A stretch of 64,000 nucleotides of DNA, from positions 62,001 to 126,000 of the forward strand of contig JADJMZ010000004.1 of assembly GCA_016709315.1 (NCBI GenBank), in the 5' to 3' direction. The position numbers were made by a program, and so were the translations under genes. Below, piece after piece: positions 18,536 through 27,770 of this stretch. This DNA is from Ignavibacteria bacterium (GTDB taxonomy: Bacteria > Bacteroidota > Ignavibacteria > Tepidaquicellales > Tepidaquicellaceae). The notes under the pieces were generated by a model. It worked only from the letters and a program-made list of their open reading frames with translations, had not been told where the DNA came from and did no database searches. Numbering within the stretch: the stretch's first letter is position 1; every line of letters starts with the position of its first letter.

Positions 18536-21500
18536 TTATTCATAATTGAGATTAGGTGACAGCCATCTTTCAATTTCTTCTTTCTTCATTCCTTTTCTCT
18601 TTGCATAATCTTCAACCTGATCTTTTCCAATTTTCCCTAATCCGAAATACTTAGATCCCGGATGCGCAAAATATAATCCGCTCACTGATGAAGCTGGATG
18701 CATAGCAAGACTTTCTGTAAGTTTTATTCCTGTATTCTTCTCAGCGTCAAGGAGTTTAAACAAAGTAATTTTTTCCAGATGATCAGGACATGCAGGATAA
18801 CCCGGAGCAGGTCTGATGCCTCTGTATTTTTCTTTTATAAGTTCATCGTTATCCAGCTTTTCATTCATCGAATATCCCCAGTAATCAGTCCTGACTTTTT
18901 TATGCATAAGTTCGGCAAATGCTTCTGCAAGTCTGTCTGCAAGCGCCTGCAGCATTATCTTGTTATAATCATCTTTGTCATCTTCAAATTTCTGAATCTG
19001 TTTTTCAATTCCGATTCCGGTAGTAACAGCAAATCCCCCTATGTAATCTTTCTTACCCGAATCTTTCGGAGCAATAAAATCAGAAAGTGAAATATTCGGA
19101 AGACCGGCGCTCTTCTGTCCCTGCTGTCTCAGAGTATGAATAATATTTTCAGTAGTGTTTCTGTTTTCATCAGTATATATTTCTATATCATCTCCGTCAG
19201 AATTCGCATTCCATATACCTATCACAGCTTTTGCCTGCAGCCATTTTTCTTTAATAATTTTCCCAAGCAATTCTTTAGCGTCATTAAATAAATTTTGCGC
19301 ATGCTCTCCCACTATTTTATCTTCCAAAATTTCAGGATATTTTCCTGCAAGTTCCCAGGTCCTGAAGAAAGGAGTCCAGTCTATATAATGAGAAATTTCT
19401 TCAAGCGAATAATCTTCAAATACTTTTATTCCGGTAAATGCAGGTACGGAAATATTCTCAGCATTAAAATCCAGCGACAATTTATTTTTTAATGCTTCTG
19501 AATATGTTCTGTAAGGTTTTTGAATTCTGTTTTTCAAATGGTGTTCGCGCAGGTTTTCATATTCAGTTTTAATTTCCTTAACGTAATTATCTTTCTTGTT
19601 ACCGAGAAGATTTCCTACAACGGGCACAGACCTTGAAGCATCGAGAACGTGTATTGTCTGACCTCTTTTATAATTTTGCTCAATCTTAACTGCCGTATGA
19701 ACTTTGGAAGTTGTCGCTCCGCCGATTAACAATGGTATGTCAAAACCCTCTCTTTCAATTTCCTTTGCTACATGAACCATTTCATCAAGCGAAGGCGTGA
19801 TCAATCCGCTAAGTCCTATAATATCAACTTTCTCATTCCTTGCCGTCTCGAGTATCTTTTCACTTGAAACCATAACCCCGAGATCTATTACATCATAATT
19901 ATTACATCCCAATACCACTCCGACTATATTCTTGCCGATGTCATGAACATCTCCCCTTACTGTTGCAAGCAGAATTTTACCTTTTGGTTTTGCGCCTTCT
20001 TCTTTACTTGCTTCAATAAACGGCAGAAGATAAGCAACTGCTTTTTTCATTACACGGGCGCTTTTTACAACCTGCGGCAAAAACATTTTTCCCTCTCCGA
20101 AAAGATCTCCAACCACATTCATTCCGTCCATTAAAGGTCCTTCAATTACCTGAATAGGTTTATCAAAAAGTTGCCTTGCTTCTTCTGTATCCTCATCAAT
20201 AAACTCGACTATACCTTTGACGAGAGCATGAGTAAGACGTGTTTTCACATCCTGATTTCTCCATGAATCATCCCTTGTCTGAACTTTCCCTTTGTGCTTT
20301 ATATTGTCTGCAAATTCCACAAGCCGTTCGGTAGCATCAGGTCTTCTGTTCAGCAGTACATCTTCGACAAGTTCCAGAAAATCTTTCGGAATCTCTTCAT
20401 AGACTTCTATCATTCCGGGATTTACAATTCCCATATCCATTCCCGCTTTGATTGCATGATACAGAAATGCAGAATGCATAGCCTCCCTTACGACATTATT
20501 TCCTCTGAATGAAAATGAGATGTTGCTTACTCCCCCGCTTACCAATGCTCCCGGAAGATTTTCCTTTATCCATTTTGCTGCATTCATGTAATCAACTGCG
20601 TAATTATTATGCTCTTCAATCCCTGTGGCGACTGTTAAAATATTCGGATCAAAGATTATATCTTCCGGAGGAAAGCCGACTTCTTTTGTCAGGATATCAT
20701 AAGCCCGTTTGCAAATATCTATTTTCTTCTCATAAGTATCCGCCTGTCCTTTTTCATCAAAAGCCATTACAATAACTGCAGCTCCGTACATTCTGATTTT
20801 TTGAGCATGCTCTTTGAACTTTTCAACTCCCTCTTTCATAGAAATGGAATTTACGATCGCTTTTCCCTGAACGCACTTTAGTCCTGCTTCAATTACAGAC
20901 CACTTTGACGAGTCAATCATTACAGGTAATTTTGAGATATCAGGTTCAGACGCTATAAGATGAAGAAACTTTGTCATTACTTCTTCCGAATCAAGCATAC
21001 CTTCATCCATATTAACATCAATAACCTGCGCGCCTCCCTCTACCTGATGCCTGGCTATAGTTAAAGCTTCTTCATAATTTCCTTCGACTATTAACTTCTT
21101 AAATTTAGCAGACCCGGTAACATTAGTTCTTTCACCAACATTTACAAAATTGCTTCCTTCATAAACCACTAACGGCTCGAGACCGCTGAACCTTGGTCTG
21201 TGATCAGTTTCCGGAGGAACTCTCGGTTTATATTTTTCAGCGACTTCAGCTATTGCTTTTATGTGATCAGGAGTTGTACCGCAGCATCCGCCGATAATAT
21301 TGATAAGATCTTCTTTTAAAAATTCTTCTATTTGCAAAGCAGTTGATTCTGGCGTTTCATCATACTCTCCGAATTCATTAGGCAAACCGGCATTAGGATG
21401 AGCGCTTACAAATAAATCGGATTTTTCGGAAATAGTCGAGATATGCGGTCTCAGTTGTTTTGCGCCAAGTGCGCAATTAAATCCTATACTCAGGAGATCT

Positions 21501-22201
21501 ATGTGTGAGACTGAGTACAAAAAAGCTTCAACGGTCTGTCCAGAGAGAGTTCTTCCGCTTGCATCTGTAATTGTTCCGGAAACCATTACAGGAATTCTTT
21601 TTCCTTTTTCAATAAATAATTTTTCAATACCAAACAAAGCGGCTTTTGCATTAAGAGTATCAAAGACAGTTTCCACAAGCAATAGGTCAGCGCCGCCGTC
21701 ATACAAACCTCTTGCCTGTTCATGATAAGCGCTTACAAGATCATCAAAAGTAACCGCCCTGTATCCCGGATCATTTACATCAGGTGATAAGGAGGCAGTT
21801 CTGTTTGTAGGTCCGATTGATCCCGCAACAAATCTCGGCTTGTGAGGTTCTCTTTTTGTAAACTCATCTGCCACTTCCTTTGCGATCTTTGCAGACTGAA
21901 AATTCAGTTCATAAACTATATCTTCCATTTTATAATCAGACTGTGCGATTGATGTGCTGCTGAATGTATTTGTCTCTGCAATGTCCGCCCCTGCCTGAAA
22001 GTACTTTGTGTGTATCTCTTTAATTATTTCAGGTCTTGTTATAGAAAGAATATCATTATTCCCTTTGAGCGAATGTTTATGATCTTTAAATCTCTCGTCT
22101 CTGAAATCTTCTTCTTCAAGCTTGTATCTTTGTATCATAGTTCCCATAGCACCGTCAAGAACAAGTATTCTTTCCTTAAGTATTTTTTTTATATCCTGCA
22201 T
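18536..22201 (-). CDS. metH: Cobalamin-dependent methionine synthase
   Basis: Transfers the methyl group of 5-methyltetrahydrofolate to homocysteine through B12. All four modules are present in the 1221 residues: homocysteine domain with the zinc cysteines (GFNC243, GGC306C307GTT), pterin-binding domain (VGERTNVTGSAKF from about 355), cobalamin cap and Rossmann domain with DVHDIGKN (H753 being the lower cobalt ligand), and the SAM-binding reactivation domain with RGIRPAPGYPACPDH near the C-terminus. Length matches the full-size family. The gene follows a SAM-I riboswitch and terminator, so excess S-adenosylmethionine should shut it down. It lies directly after ftsZ but with its own leader. 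Confidence 0.98.
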   Translation of the reverse strand: MQDIKKILKERILVLDGAMGTMIQRYKLEEEDFRDERFKDHKHSLKGNNDILSITRPEIIKEIHTKYFQAGADIAETNTFSSTSIAQSDYKMEDIVYELNFQSAKIAKEVADEFTKREPHKPRFVAGSIGPTNRTASLSPDVNDPGYRAVTFDDLVSAYHEQARGLYDGGADLLLVETVFDTLNAKAALFGIEKLFIEKGKRIPVMVSGTITDASGRTLSGQTVEAFLYSVSHIDLLSIGFNCALGAKQLRPHISTISEKSDLFVSAHPNAGLPNEFGEYDETPESTALQIEEFLKEDLINIIGGCCGTTPDHIKAIAEVAEKYKPRVPPETDHRPRFSGLEPLVVYEGSNFVNVGERTNVTGSAKFKKLIVEGNYEEALTIARHQVEGGAQVIDVNMDEGMLDSEEVMTKFLHLIASEPDISKLPVMIDSSKWSVIEAGLKCVQGKAIVNSISMKEGVEKFKEHAQKIRMYGAAVIVMAFDEKGQADTYEKKIDICKRAYDILTKEVGFPPEDIIFDPNILTVATGIEEHNNYAVDYMNAAKWIKENLPGALVSGGVSNISFSFRGNNVVREAMHSAFLYHAIKAGMDMGIVNPGMIEVYEEIPKDFLELVEDVLLNRRPDATERLVEFADNIKHKGKVQTRDDSWRNQDVKTRLTHALVKGIVEFIDEDTEEARQLFDKPIQVIEGPLMDGMNVVGDLFGEGKMFLPQVVKSARVMKKAVAYLLPFIEASKEEGAKPKGKILLATVRGDVHDIGKNIVGVVLGCNNYDVIDLGVMVSSEKILETARNEKVDIIGLSGLITPSLDEMVHVAKEIEREGFDIPLLIGGATTSKVHTAVKIEQNYKRGQTIHVLDASRSVPVVGNLLGNKKDNYVKEIKTEYENLREHHLKNRIQKPYRTYSEALKNKLSLDFNAENISVPAFTGIKVFEDYSLEEISHYIDWTPFFRTWELAGKYPEILEDKIVGEHAQNLFNDAKELLGKIIKEKWLQAKAVIGIWNANSDGDDIEIYTDENRNTTENIIHTLRQQGQKSAGLPNISLSDFIAPKDSGKKDYIGGFAVTTGIGIEKQIQKFEDDKDDYNKIMLQALADRLAEAFAELMHKKVRTDYWGYSMNEKLDNDELIKEKYRGIRPAPGYPACPDHLEKITLFKLLDAEKNTGIKLTESLAMHPASSVSGLYFAHPGSKYFGLGKIGKDQVEDYAKRKGMKKEEIERWLSPNLNYE

Positions 22202-22243
22202 AATGTTTATTTTTATTTTCTATTTTATCTTTTTAAAATTTAC

Positions 22244-22280
22244 AAAAAAAAATCTCTTCTGAGAAAAGTCAGAAGAGATT
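22244..22280 (-). terminator. Riboswitch-controlled terminator upstream of metH
   Basis: A perfect 12-bp stem AATCTCTTCTGA/TCAGAAGAGATT with a 6-base loop is followed, on the minus strand, by a run of nine U. It ends 42 bases before the metH start codon. The 5-prime half (TCTTCTGAC, 22268-22276) is exactly complementary to GTCAGAAGA at 22312-22320, the 3-prime edge of the riboswitch P1 helix, which gives the alternative antiterminator. Confidence 0.93.
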
Positions 22281-22316
22281 TCAATAAATACAATTTTATT
22301 TTAAATTTTTATCTTC

Positions 22317-22433
22317 TGACTCATCTGTTCCTGCATTGAGCAGGAAAGGAATTGGCACCTTTCACTGAAAATAATTCAGGATGGTTGCCAAGGTTTCACA
22401 GGGCCTTATCCCTCCGCCTTTCTCCATAAGTCA
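22317..22433 (-). promoter_or_regulatory. SAM-I (S-box) riboswitch aptamer
   Basis: Read on the minus strand, the leader contains the S-box core elements in order: GAGAAAGGCGGAGGGA, GGCCCTGTGAAACC, TTGGCAACC and AAAGGTGCCAATTCC. The P1 helix pairs TGACTTAT (22433-22426) with ATGAGTCA (22324-22317), with one wobble. Established knowledge: SAM binding stabilises P1 and lets the terminator form. Placement in front of metH, with a terminator and a matching antiterminator, fits an OFF transcriptional switch. Confidence 0.96.
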
Positions 22434-22468
22434 ATTTCGAATTGTAAGAACTTGTTTTATTATTATAC

Positions 22469-22499
22469 CAAATATAGTTTAACAGGATCTGAAATACAA
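22469..22499 (-). promoter_or_regulatory. Candidate Bacteroidota-type promoter for metH leader
   Basis: On the minus strand TATATTTG (22476-22469) matches the Bacteroidota -7 consensus TAnnTTTG, with a TTG 20 bases further upstream (22499-22497). It lies 36 bases before the riboswitch P1 helix and just beyond the ftsZ stop. An alternative TATAAT-like hexamer overlaps immediately downstream (22467-22462), so the exact element is uncertain. Confidence 0.45.
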
Positions 22500-22510
22500 T
22501 TTAGATTTAT

Positions 22511-23743
22511 TTAATCCATCTGTCTTCTTAAAAAACTTGGCTTTGAAAAATCTTCATCCGGATTAATATCTATAAAATCATTTTCTTCTTCGTATATCTT
22601 CGGCTTTGAAATATTCTCGCTTAGATCCTCATTCAGATTTACTTCTCTTCTTTCATAAGCGGGTCCATCAAGTCTTTTTAGCTCTTCGCCCGACGGCATA
22701 ACTGATATTTTTCCTTTTGTCCTTAAACCACCATAAAACGGTTCTCCTACTATTACTCTATGTTCCGCAACTTTCACTTCTTCTTTTTTCGAAAATCCTG
22801 TAGCAATAACTGTTACCATTATTTCATCGCTCATCTTGGGATCCTCGACAAGTCCGAAAATATATTTTGCATCTTCACCGGCAGCTTCCTGGATTATTTC
22901 GTTGATCTTTTCTATTTCCGAAAAACTTACATTACCGTTACTGCAGATATTTGTCAGTACACATTTCGATCCTTCAATATGAATTTCATCCAGCACAGGA
23001 TTTACAAGCGCATCGTTTGCCGCTCTTTGCGCTCTTCCGTCACCGGATGCGATTCCCGAGCCGATCATTGCATCTCCTGTATCTTTCATTATAGTTCTCA
23101 CATCAGCAAAGTCAACATTAATATCTCCGGTGTCAGTAATTATTTTTGAAATTCCTCTGGTGGCATTGTACAAAACTCTGTCTGCAAGTTCAAATGCCTG
23201 TTTGGAAGAAGCATCCTTGCTTATCAGTTTTGTAATATTCTGATTCGGTATAGCTATAAGACTGTCAACTTCACTTTTAAGCTTTTCAAGTCCTTCTAAA
23301 GCCAGATCCATTCTCGGCTTGCACTCAAAATTAAAAGGCAATGTAACAATAGCAACAACCAGCGCTCCCTGACTCTTTGCTATTCTGGCAACCGCAGGTG
23401 CGCCGCCTGTTCCTGTGCCGCCGCCCAGACCAGCTGTTATAAATACCATATCACTTCCGGAAAGCGCTTCTTCTATTTCATTTCTGCTTTCTTCCGCTGC
23501 TTTATATCCGAGCATTGAATCCATGCCTGTTCCAAGTCCTTTTGTCAGACTTTTTCCGATCTGGATTTTTACTTCCGCTTTATTTTTATCCAATGCCTGA
23601 GCATCCGTATTAACAGCTATGAATTCAACTCCTTCAATTCCTTTATCCACCATTGAATTCAGGACATTTCCGCCTCCGCCGCCGACTCCGACAACTTTGA
23701 TCTTTGCTCCGGTGTGATTGTTAATTGCTAATCTTATAGGCAT
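22511..23743 (-). CDS. ftsZ: Cell division protein FtsZ
   Basis: The tubulin-like GTPase that assembles the division ring. In 410 residues the GTP-binding glycine-rich segments KVVGVGGGGGNVLNSM (about 16-31) and the tubulin signature GGGTGTGGAPAVA (about 107-119) are present, as is the T7-loop NVDFADVRTIM. A variable acidic linker of roughly 60 residues leads to the C-terminal peptide DFSKPSFLRRQ, which binds FtsA and other partners. It ends the dcw cluster, 114 bases downstream of ftsA, a gap that is AT-rich. Confidence 0.98.
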   Translation of the reverse strand: MPIRLAINNHTGAKIKVVGVGGGGGNVLNSMVDKGIEGVEFIAVNTDAQALDKNKAEVKIQIGKSLTKGLGTGMDSMLGYKAAEESRNEIEEALSGSDMVFITAGLGGGTGTGGAPAVARIAKSQGALVVAIVTLPFNFECKPRMDLALEGLEKLKSEVDSLIAIPNQNITKLISKDASSKQAFELADRVLYNATRGISKIITDTGDINVDFADVRTIMKDTGDAMIGSGIASGDGRAQRAANDALVNPVLDEIHIEGSKCVLTNICSNGNVSFSEIEKINEIIQEAAGEDAKYIFGLVEDPKMSDEIMVTVIATGFSKKEEVKVAEHRVIVGEPFYGGLRTKGKISVMPSGEELKRLDGPAYERREVNLNEDLSENISKPKIYEEENDFIDINPDEDFSKPSFLRRQMD

Positions 23744-23857
23744 TTTAGTTTCCTTTCAATTGAAATTAATTGAGATTTATTTAAAATTATATTTAAGAAT
23801 TTTTATGTTTTTTTTTATTAAAATATTTTTCAATAATTAAAATATTACTGCACTTCT

Positions 23858-25135
23858 TTATAACTCATCAAACCATGTTTTTACTTTTTCAAATATTCCC
23901 TTTAATGTCAGATGCTTAACTTTTCTTTTTCCGTTAATTTTTATTTTATTAACATCATTCATTGATTTTAATCTGTGCAGCACTAACCCGACTCCCGTTG
24001 CAAATATCGGATTCTCAACCTCTTTTATCAGACCTCCTGTCAATCCAGTAGGTATCCCCAGATTTACTTCCATTCCGAGTATCTTTTCCGCAAGCTCTTT
24101 CGTTCCTTTTGTAAGCGAACCTCCGCCTGTAATCACCACTCCGGCATGAAGCTCTTTTGCAATCTGCGAATTCTGTATCTCTATCGCCGACAGCTCAAAT
24201 ATATCCTGCATTCTCGCCTGTATTATTCTTGCAAGTATGCTCTTGCTTGTTTTTCTCGGAATGTCTCTGATTGACTGAACCGTTATTTCTTCATCATTAA
24301 GAATCTCTGATACAAGCGAATATCCGTATTCTCTTTTTATTCTTTCAGCTTCTTCTTCTGAAATTCCCAGCGCTTCCACGATGTCATTTGTTACAAGATT
24401 ACCTGCAATGCCTATTCCCGCAGTGTACTTTAAAACTCCTTTTTTAAATACTGCAATATCGGATGTCCCGCCCCCAATATCTATCATTGCTACTCCGACT
24501 TTCTTTTCAGTCTCATCAAGTACTGAGTATGATGATGCTATCGGCTCAAGTACAATGTCATCTATATCAACTCCGCAGCTTGTAACACACTTTGAAAGAT
24601 CATCTATGGATGATACCAGTCCCGTAATTATGTTTACTCTCGCTTCAAGCTTCACTCCGAACATACCTACAGGAGTTTCAAAGATTCCGTCTTTCCCGTC
24701 AATTATGTATTCCTGCGGAATTACATCTATTATTGTAGTATCGCTCGGCAGCTTTAATATTTTCGCCTGATCTATTAATCTTACTATATCCTCTTCCTGA
24801 ATTATTCTGTCTGAATTGTTAATCCCGATTATACTGCTGGACTGTATGCATCTTATGTAATGTCCTGCTATCCCTACTGAAACTGATTTTATACTCACTC
24901 CGGAATTTAACTCGGCTTCTTCAATCGCTTCTTTGATTGATTCTGTAGTCTTGTTCGGATTCACAACTATTCCTCTGTGCAGTCCGAATGACGGCGCTTT
25001 GCCTATGCCAAGTATGTCTATGTTGTTATCATCTTTTACTCTTGCAACAATTACACAAATTTTTGTCGTACCAACATCTAATCCTACTATCACATCTTTT
25101 TCCTGACTTCCCCGGGATTTCTTTTTAATGGTCAT
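23858..25135 (-). CDS. ftsA: Cell division protein FtsA
   Basis: Actin-like ATPase that tethers FtsZ to the membrane. Its 425 residues begin, after a short basic stretch, with VIVGLDVGTTKICVIVA (phosphate 1) and later show VAMIDIGGGTSDIAVF (phosphate 2) and VVITGGGSLTKG (adenosine motif). The 1C subdomain lies in between. The C-terminus ends KVKTWFDEL, an amphipathic-looking tail expected for membrane targeting. It is 3 bases after ftsQ, so likely translated from the same message. Confidence 0.97.
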   Translation of the reverse strand: MTIKKKSRGSQEKDVIVGLDVGTTKICVIVARVKDDNNIDILGIGKAPSFGLHRGIVVNPNKTTESIKEAIEEAELNSGVSIKSVSVGIAGHYIRCIQSSSIIGINNSDRIIQEEDIVRLIDQAKILKLPSDTTIIDVIPQEYIIDGKDGIFETPVGMFGVKLEARVNIITGLVSSIDDLSKCVTSCGVDIDDIVLEPIASSYSVLDETEKKVGVAMIDIGGGTSDIAVFKKGVLKYTAGIGIAGNLVTNDIVEALGISEEEAERIKREYGYSLVSEILNDEEITVQSIRDIPRKTSKSILARIIQARMQDIFELSAIEIQNSQIAKELHAGVVITGGGSLTKGTKELAEKILGMEVNLGIPTGLTGGLIKEVENPIFATGVGLVLHRLKSMNDVNKIKINGKRKVKHLTLKGIFEKVKTWFDEL

Positions 25136-25138
25136 TTT

Positions 25139-25909
25139 TTAATTATTTGAATTTACCAATATCTGATTTGAATATCTCAGATCAACATAGTTTATCTGCT
25201 TCTTCAGGTGGTTATCCAATGACTGCTTAATGTAACTGTCAAACACTCTTAACTTGTTTATCAGCAAATTCTGATATTCAGTATCCGAAATTTTAGCTGA
25301 ATTATTTCTGGGAAAATAAAAAGGACTCGAATCTTCAGACAAATAAATAATTACTTTCCCCGAATCAGATAAATTAATTTCGGAAATATTGTTATACATC
25401 GCTTTGCTCTCTTTGTATGCGTTTATTATGATAAATAATCCAAGTCTTAAGTCTTCCTTATTATACCTGTTCTTTTGATTTGGACTGCTTTCTATCCTTA
25501 CACCGCTTATTACAGGCAGATCATAAAGCTTATTAGAATTCTTAAAAGGAAACACATCGAGTTCATCATCTATAAGTTTCATTTCATTGTCTCCGCTTAT
25601 AATTGCAAGCGGTCTCTTTTCTATAACTTCGATCTTTAATTCGGAAGGAAGCACTTTGCTTACAAAAACTTTCTTCAGTTCGGGATGCTTCATTATTCTG
25701 TCCTGTATTTTATCAATGTCTATTTCCTCTTCATCTTTTATCGTATCTTTGATTCTGGCTGCGCTGAGTATCTCATCCCTTGATACTGTATAATTTCCCG
25801 ATACAGTGACCTTATCTATAACACTGATGTTTCTCCATTTCAATGACATGAAAGCGGATGCTATAACAAATAAAACTATAATTATTAATATGATTTTCTT
25901 TATGCTCAT
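25139..25909 (-). CDS. ftsQ: Cell division protein FtsQ/DivIB
   Basis: A 256-residue bitopic membrane protein linking early and late division proteins. One N-terminal helix (KKIILIIIVLFVIASAFMSL) is followed by a POTRA domain (ISVIDKVTVSGNYTVSRDEI through VFVSKVLPSELKIEVIEKRP) and an FtsQ domain. Sequence is divergent, as usual, and position between murC and ftsA supports the call. It overlaps murC by 4 bases. Confidence 0.9.
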   Translation of the reverse strand: MSIKKIILIIIVLFVIASAFMSLKWRNISVIDKVTVSGNYTVSRDEILSAARIKDTIKDEEEIDIDKIQDRIMKHPELKKVFVSKVLPSELKIEVIEKRPLAIISGDNEMKLIDDELDVFPFKNSNKLYDLPVISGVRIESSPNQKNRYNKEDLRLGLFIIINAYKESKAMYNNISEINLSDSGKVIIYLSEDSSPFYFPRNNSAKISDTEYQNLLINKLRVFDSYIKQSLDNHLKKQINYVDLRYSNQILVNSNN

Positions 25910-27300
25910 AAAGGTACCTTTGCATTTCTTTTCTTTCTTGAAATCCTTACAAATCTGTCACACATCTCTGTAATATCACCCGCTCCCTGAAAGATCAGTA
26001 TATCGCCGTCCTGAATGATGCTGCTAAGCTCGGATAAAAGCTCTTCTCTGTTTTCTATATAGTATCCCTTTTTATCTGATTTCAGAAATTCGTTTAATAT
26101 CAGACTGCTGCTCACTCCTTCTATTTCAGTTTCTCTTGCCGGATAAATTTTTGTCAGGAACAATATATCCGTTTCCCGAAAGGCATCTCCGAATTCGATA
26201 TAAAAGTCTCTCGTTCTTGTATATAAATGTGGCTGAAAAATTGTAATTATTTTTCCGCTGTGCATTTTCCTTATTGCCTCAAGTGATGCTTTTACTTCAG
26301 TCGGATGATGTGCATAGTCGTCATATATTACTATTCCATTTTCAAATTTCAGTTCTAATCTTCTTTTTACTCCGTGAAAATCATTCATGCTTGAATTGAA
26401 ATTGTCACTGCTTATTTTCAATTGTTTCGCAGCCAGAAAAGCTGCAACTGAATTTAAAATATTATGATTGCCGGCAACTTTCAAAAATATTTCCTTTCCG
26501 TTGACCATGAATCCCGCTTTACCGTTTTCATAGTTTATATTCTTAATCACATAATCATTTATGTCCCTGAAGCCGTAGAAAATTACATTTTTAAAATCCG
26601 TTAATACTTCTCTTACATTTTCATCGTCACCGCAGGCAATAATTACTGAATCTTTTTTGCAGCTACTCAGGAATTGTCTGAAACTGTTTTTTATATCTTC
26701 TATATCCCTGTAAATATCCAGATGATCAGGCTCTATGTTTGTTATCACAGCTATATCCGCTTTGAGCTGATGAAAGCTTCTGTCATATTCGTCAGCTTCA
26801 GCTATCGCAAATTCACTTTTTCCTGACCTTGAAGAATTTCCGTCAAGGAAATCCAGCGATCCTCCTACAAAAACTGTCGGATCAAATTTATTATCTATAA
26901 GAACTTTTGCAATCATTGCGGATGTTGTTGTCTTTCCGTGCGTACCGCTGACAGCAATAAGGAATTTGTGATTTACTATATTGCCTAAAGCTTCGGCTCT
27001 TTTAATTTTCCGGATCTTTAATCCGGAAGCTTTAGCAAGCTCCTCATTATCTTCTTTCACTGCTGATGTATAAATCAGCAGATCAGTATCGTCCGGAAGA
27101 TTGTTTTTACTGTGACCCTGAAAAATTTTCACCCCCAGATTTTCAAGCTTTTTAGTCAGAGGACTTAAATTCATGTCGCTTCCGGTAACTCTGAAATTGT
27201 GTTTCACTAAATATTCCGCTATTCCGCTCATGCCTATTCCTCCTATACCTGTAAGATGAATTTTTTGAGCATCTCCGAAAATTGTCTTGTCGTTTATCAT
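25906..27300 (-). CDS. murC: UDP-N-acetylmuramate--L-alanine ligase
   Basis: Cytoplasmic ATP-dependent ligase that adds L-Ala to UDP-MurNAc, the first step of stem-peptide synthesis. The 464 residues contain the N-terminal nucleotide fold HLTGIGGIGMSGIAEYL (about 15-31), the ATP loop SGTHGKTTTSAM (about 120), and the family DDYAHHPTEV motif near residue 330. The stop overlaps ftsQ by 4 bases and the start overlaps the small membrane gene by 4, indicating translational coupling. Confidence 0.97.
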   Translation of the reverse strand: MINDKTIFGDAQKIHLTGIGGIGMSGIAEYLVKHNFRVTGSDMNLSPLTKKLENLGVKIFQGHSKNNLPDDTDLLIYTSAVKEDNEELAKASGLKIRKIKRAEALGNIVNHKFLIAVSGTHGKTTTSAMIAKVLIDNKFDPTVFVGGSLDFLDGNSSRSGKSEFAIAEADEYDRSFHQLKADIAVITNIEPDHLDIYRDIEDIKNSFRQFLSSCKKDSVIIACGDDENVREVLTDFKNVIFYGFRDINDYVIKNINYENGKAGFMVNGKEIFLKVAGNHNILNSVAAFLAAKQLKISSDNFNSSMNDFHGVKRRLELKFENGIVIYDDYAHHPTEVKASLEAIRKMHSGKIITIFQPHLYTRTRDFYIEFGDAFRETDILFLTKIYPARETEIEGVSSSLILNEFLKSDKKGYYIENREELLSELSSIIQDGDILIFQGAGDITEMCDRFVRISRKKRNAKVPL

Positions 27301-27770
27301 AATTTGTTGTGCATTTGTCTTGAAATATTTTTGAATTCTTCTATCAGTTCCGCTTCATTCTGAAAATCGTTTAAACGTATCCTTAAAAATCTTTTTCTGT
27401 TTTTTAATTTTAACTTTACTATTCTGACTTCGCTTCTTTCTTCTCTGGAAATTCTTTTTTCTCTCGAAAATCTTACATTCAGTATCTCATTGTATCCTAC
27501 TTCCCTTTCTCCGAATCTGTTTCTGAAAATTATCATTCTTTCTCTGAAGATTATTTCCCTTGCCCTGATAGTGTTCGCTAATAGTATTATCAGAAAAAAT
27601 ACTATGAATAATATAATTATGTAAATTATCGGATCCTTTATTACTAACTCATAAGTAGCATGAGTGAAGTTTCCTTTAATGATTATGTATCCTAATAATG
27701 TAATCAGATAAATTATCAGTGACTTGTAATAAAAATCCAGCTTGTATTTGTAAATCCTTTCTTCCATCAT
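27297..27770 (-). CDS. Unrecognised two-helix membrane protein inside dcw cluster
   Basis: A 157-residue protein with two membrane segments (SLIIYLITLLGYIIIKG, about 17-33, and IIYIIILFIVFFLIILLANTI, about 48-68) and a basic cytoplasmic C-terminal domain of about 85 residues (IIFRERMIIFRNRFGEREV then KLKLKNRKRFLRIRLNDF). The alternating strand pattern of that domain resembles bacterial PH-like domains, but this is only a guess. It sits between murG and murC, overlapping each by 4 bases, so it is tightly coupled to peptidoglycan precursor genes. It is not one of the standard dcw genes. A role in envelope growth or division is inferred from position. Confidence 0.75.
   Translation of the reverse strand: MMEERIYKYKLDFYYKSLIIYLITLLGYIIIKGNFTHATYELVIKDPIIYIIILFIVFFLIILLANTIRAREIIFRERMIIFRNRFGEREVGYNEILNVRFSREKRISREERSEVRIVKLKLKNRKRFLRIRLNDFQNEAELIEEFKNISRQMHNKL

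Noticed and set aside
22326..22440. Cobalamin riboswitch upstream of metH
   Set aside because: The B12-box is absent, whereas the S-box core GGCGGAGGGA, TGAAACC and GGTGCCAATTCC is clear.
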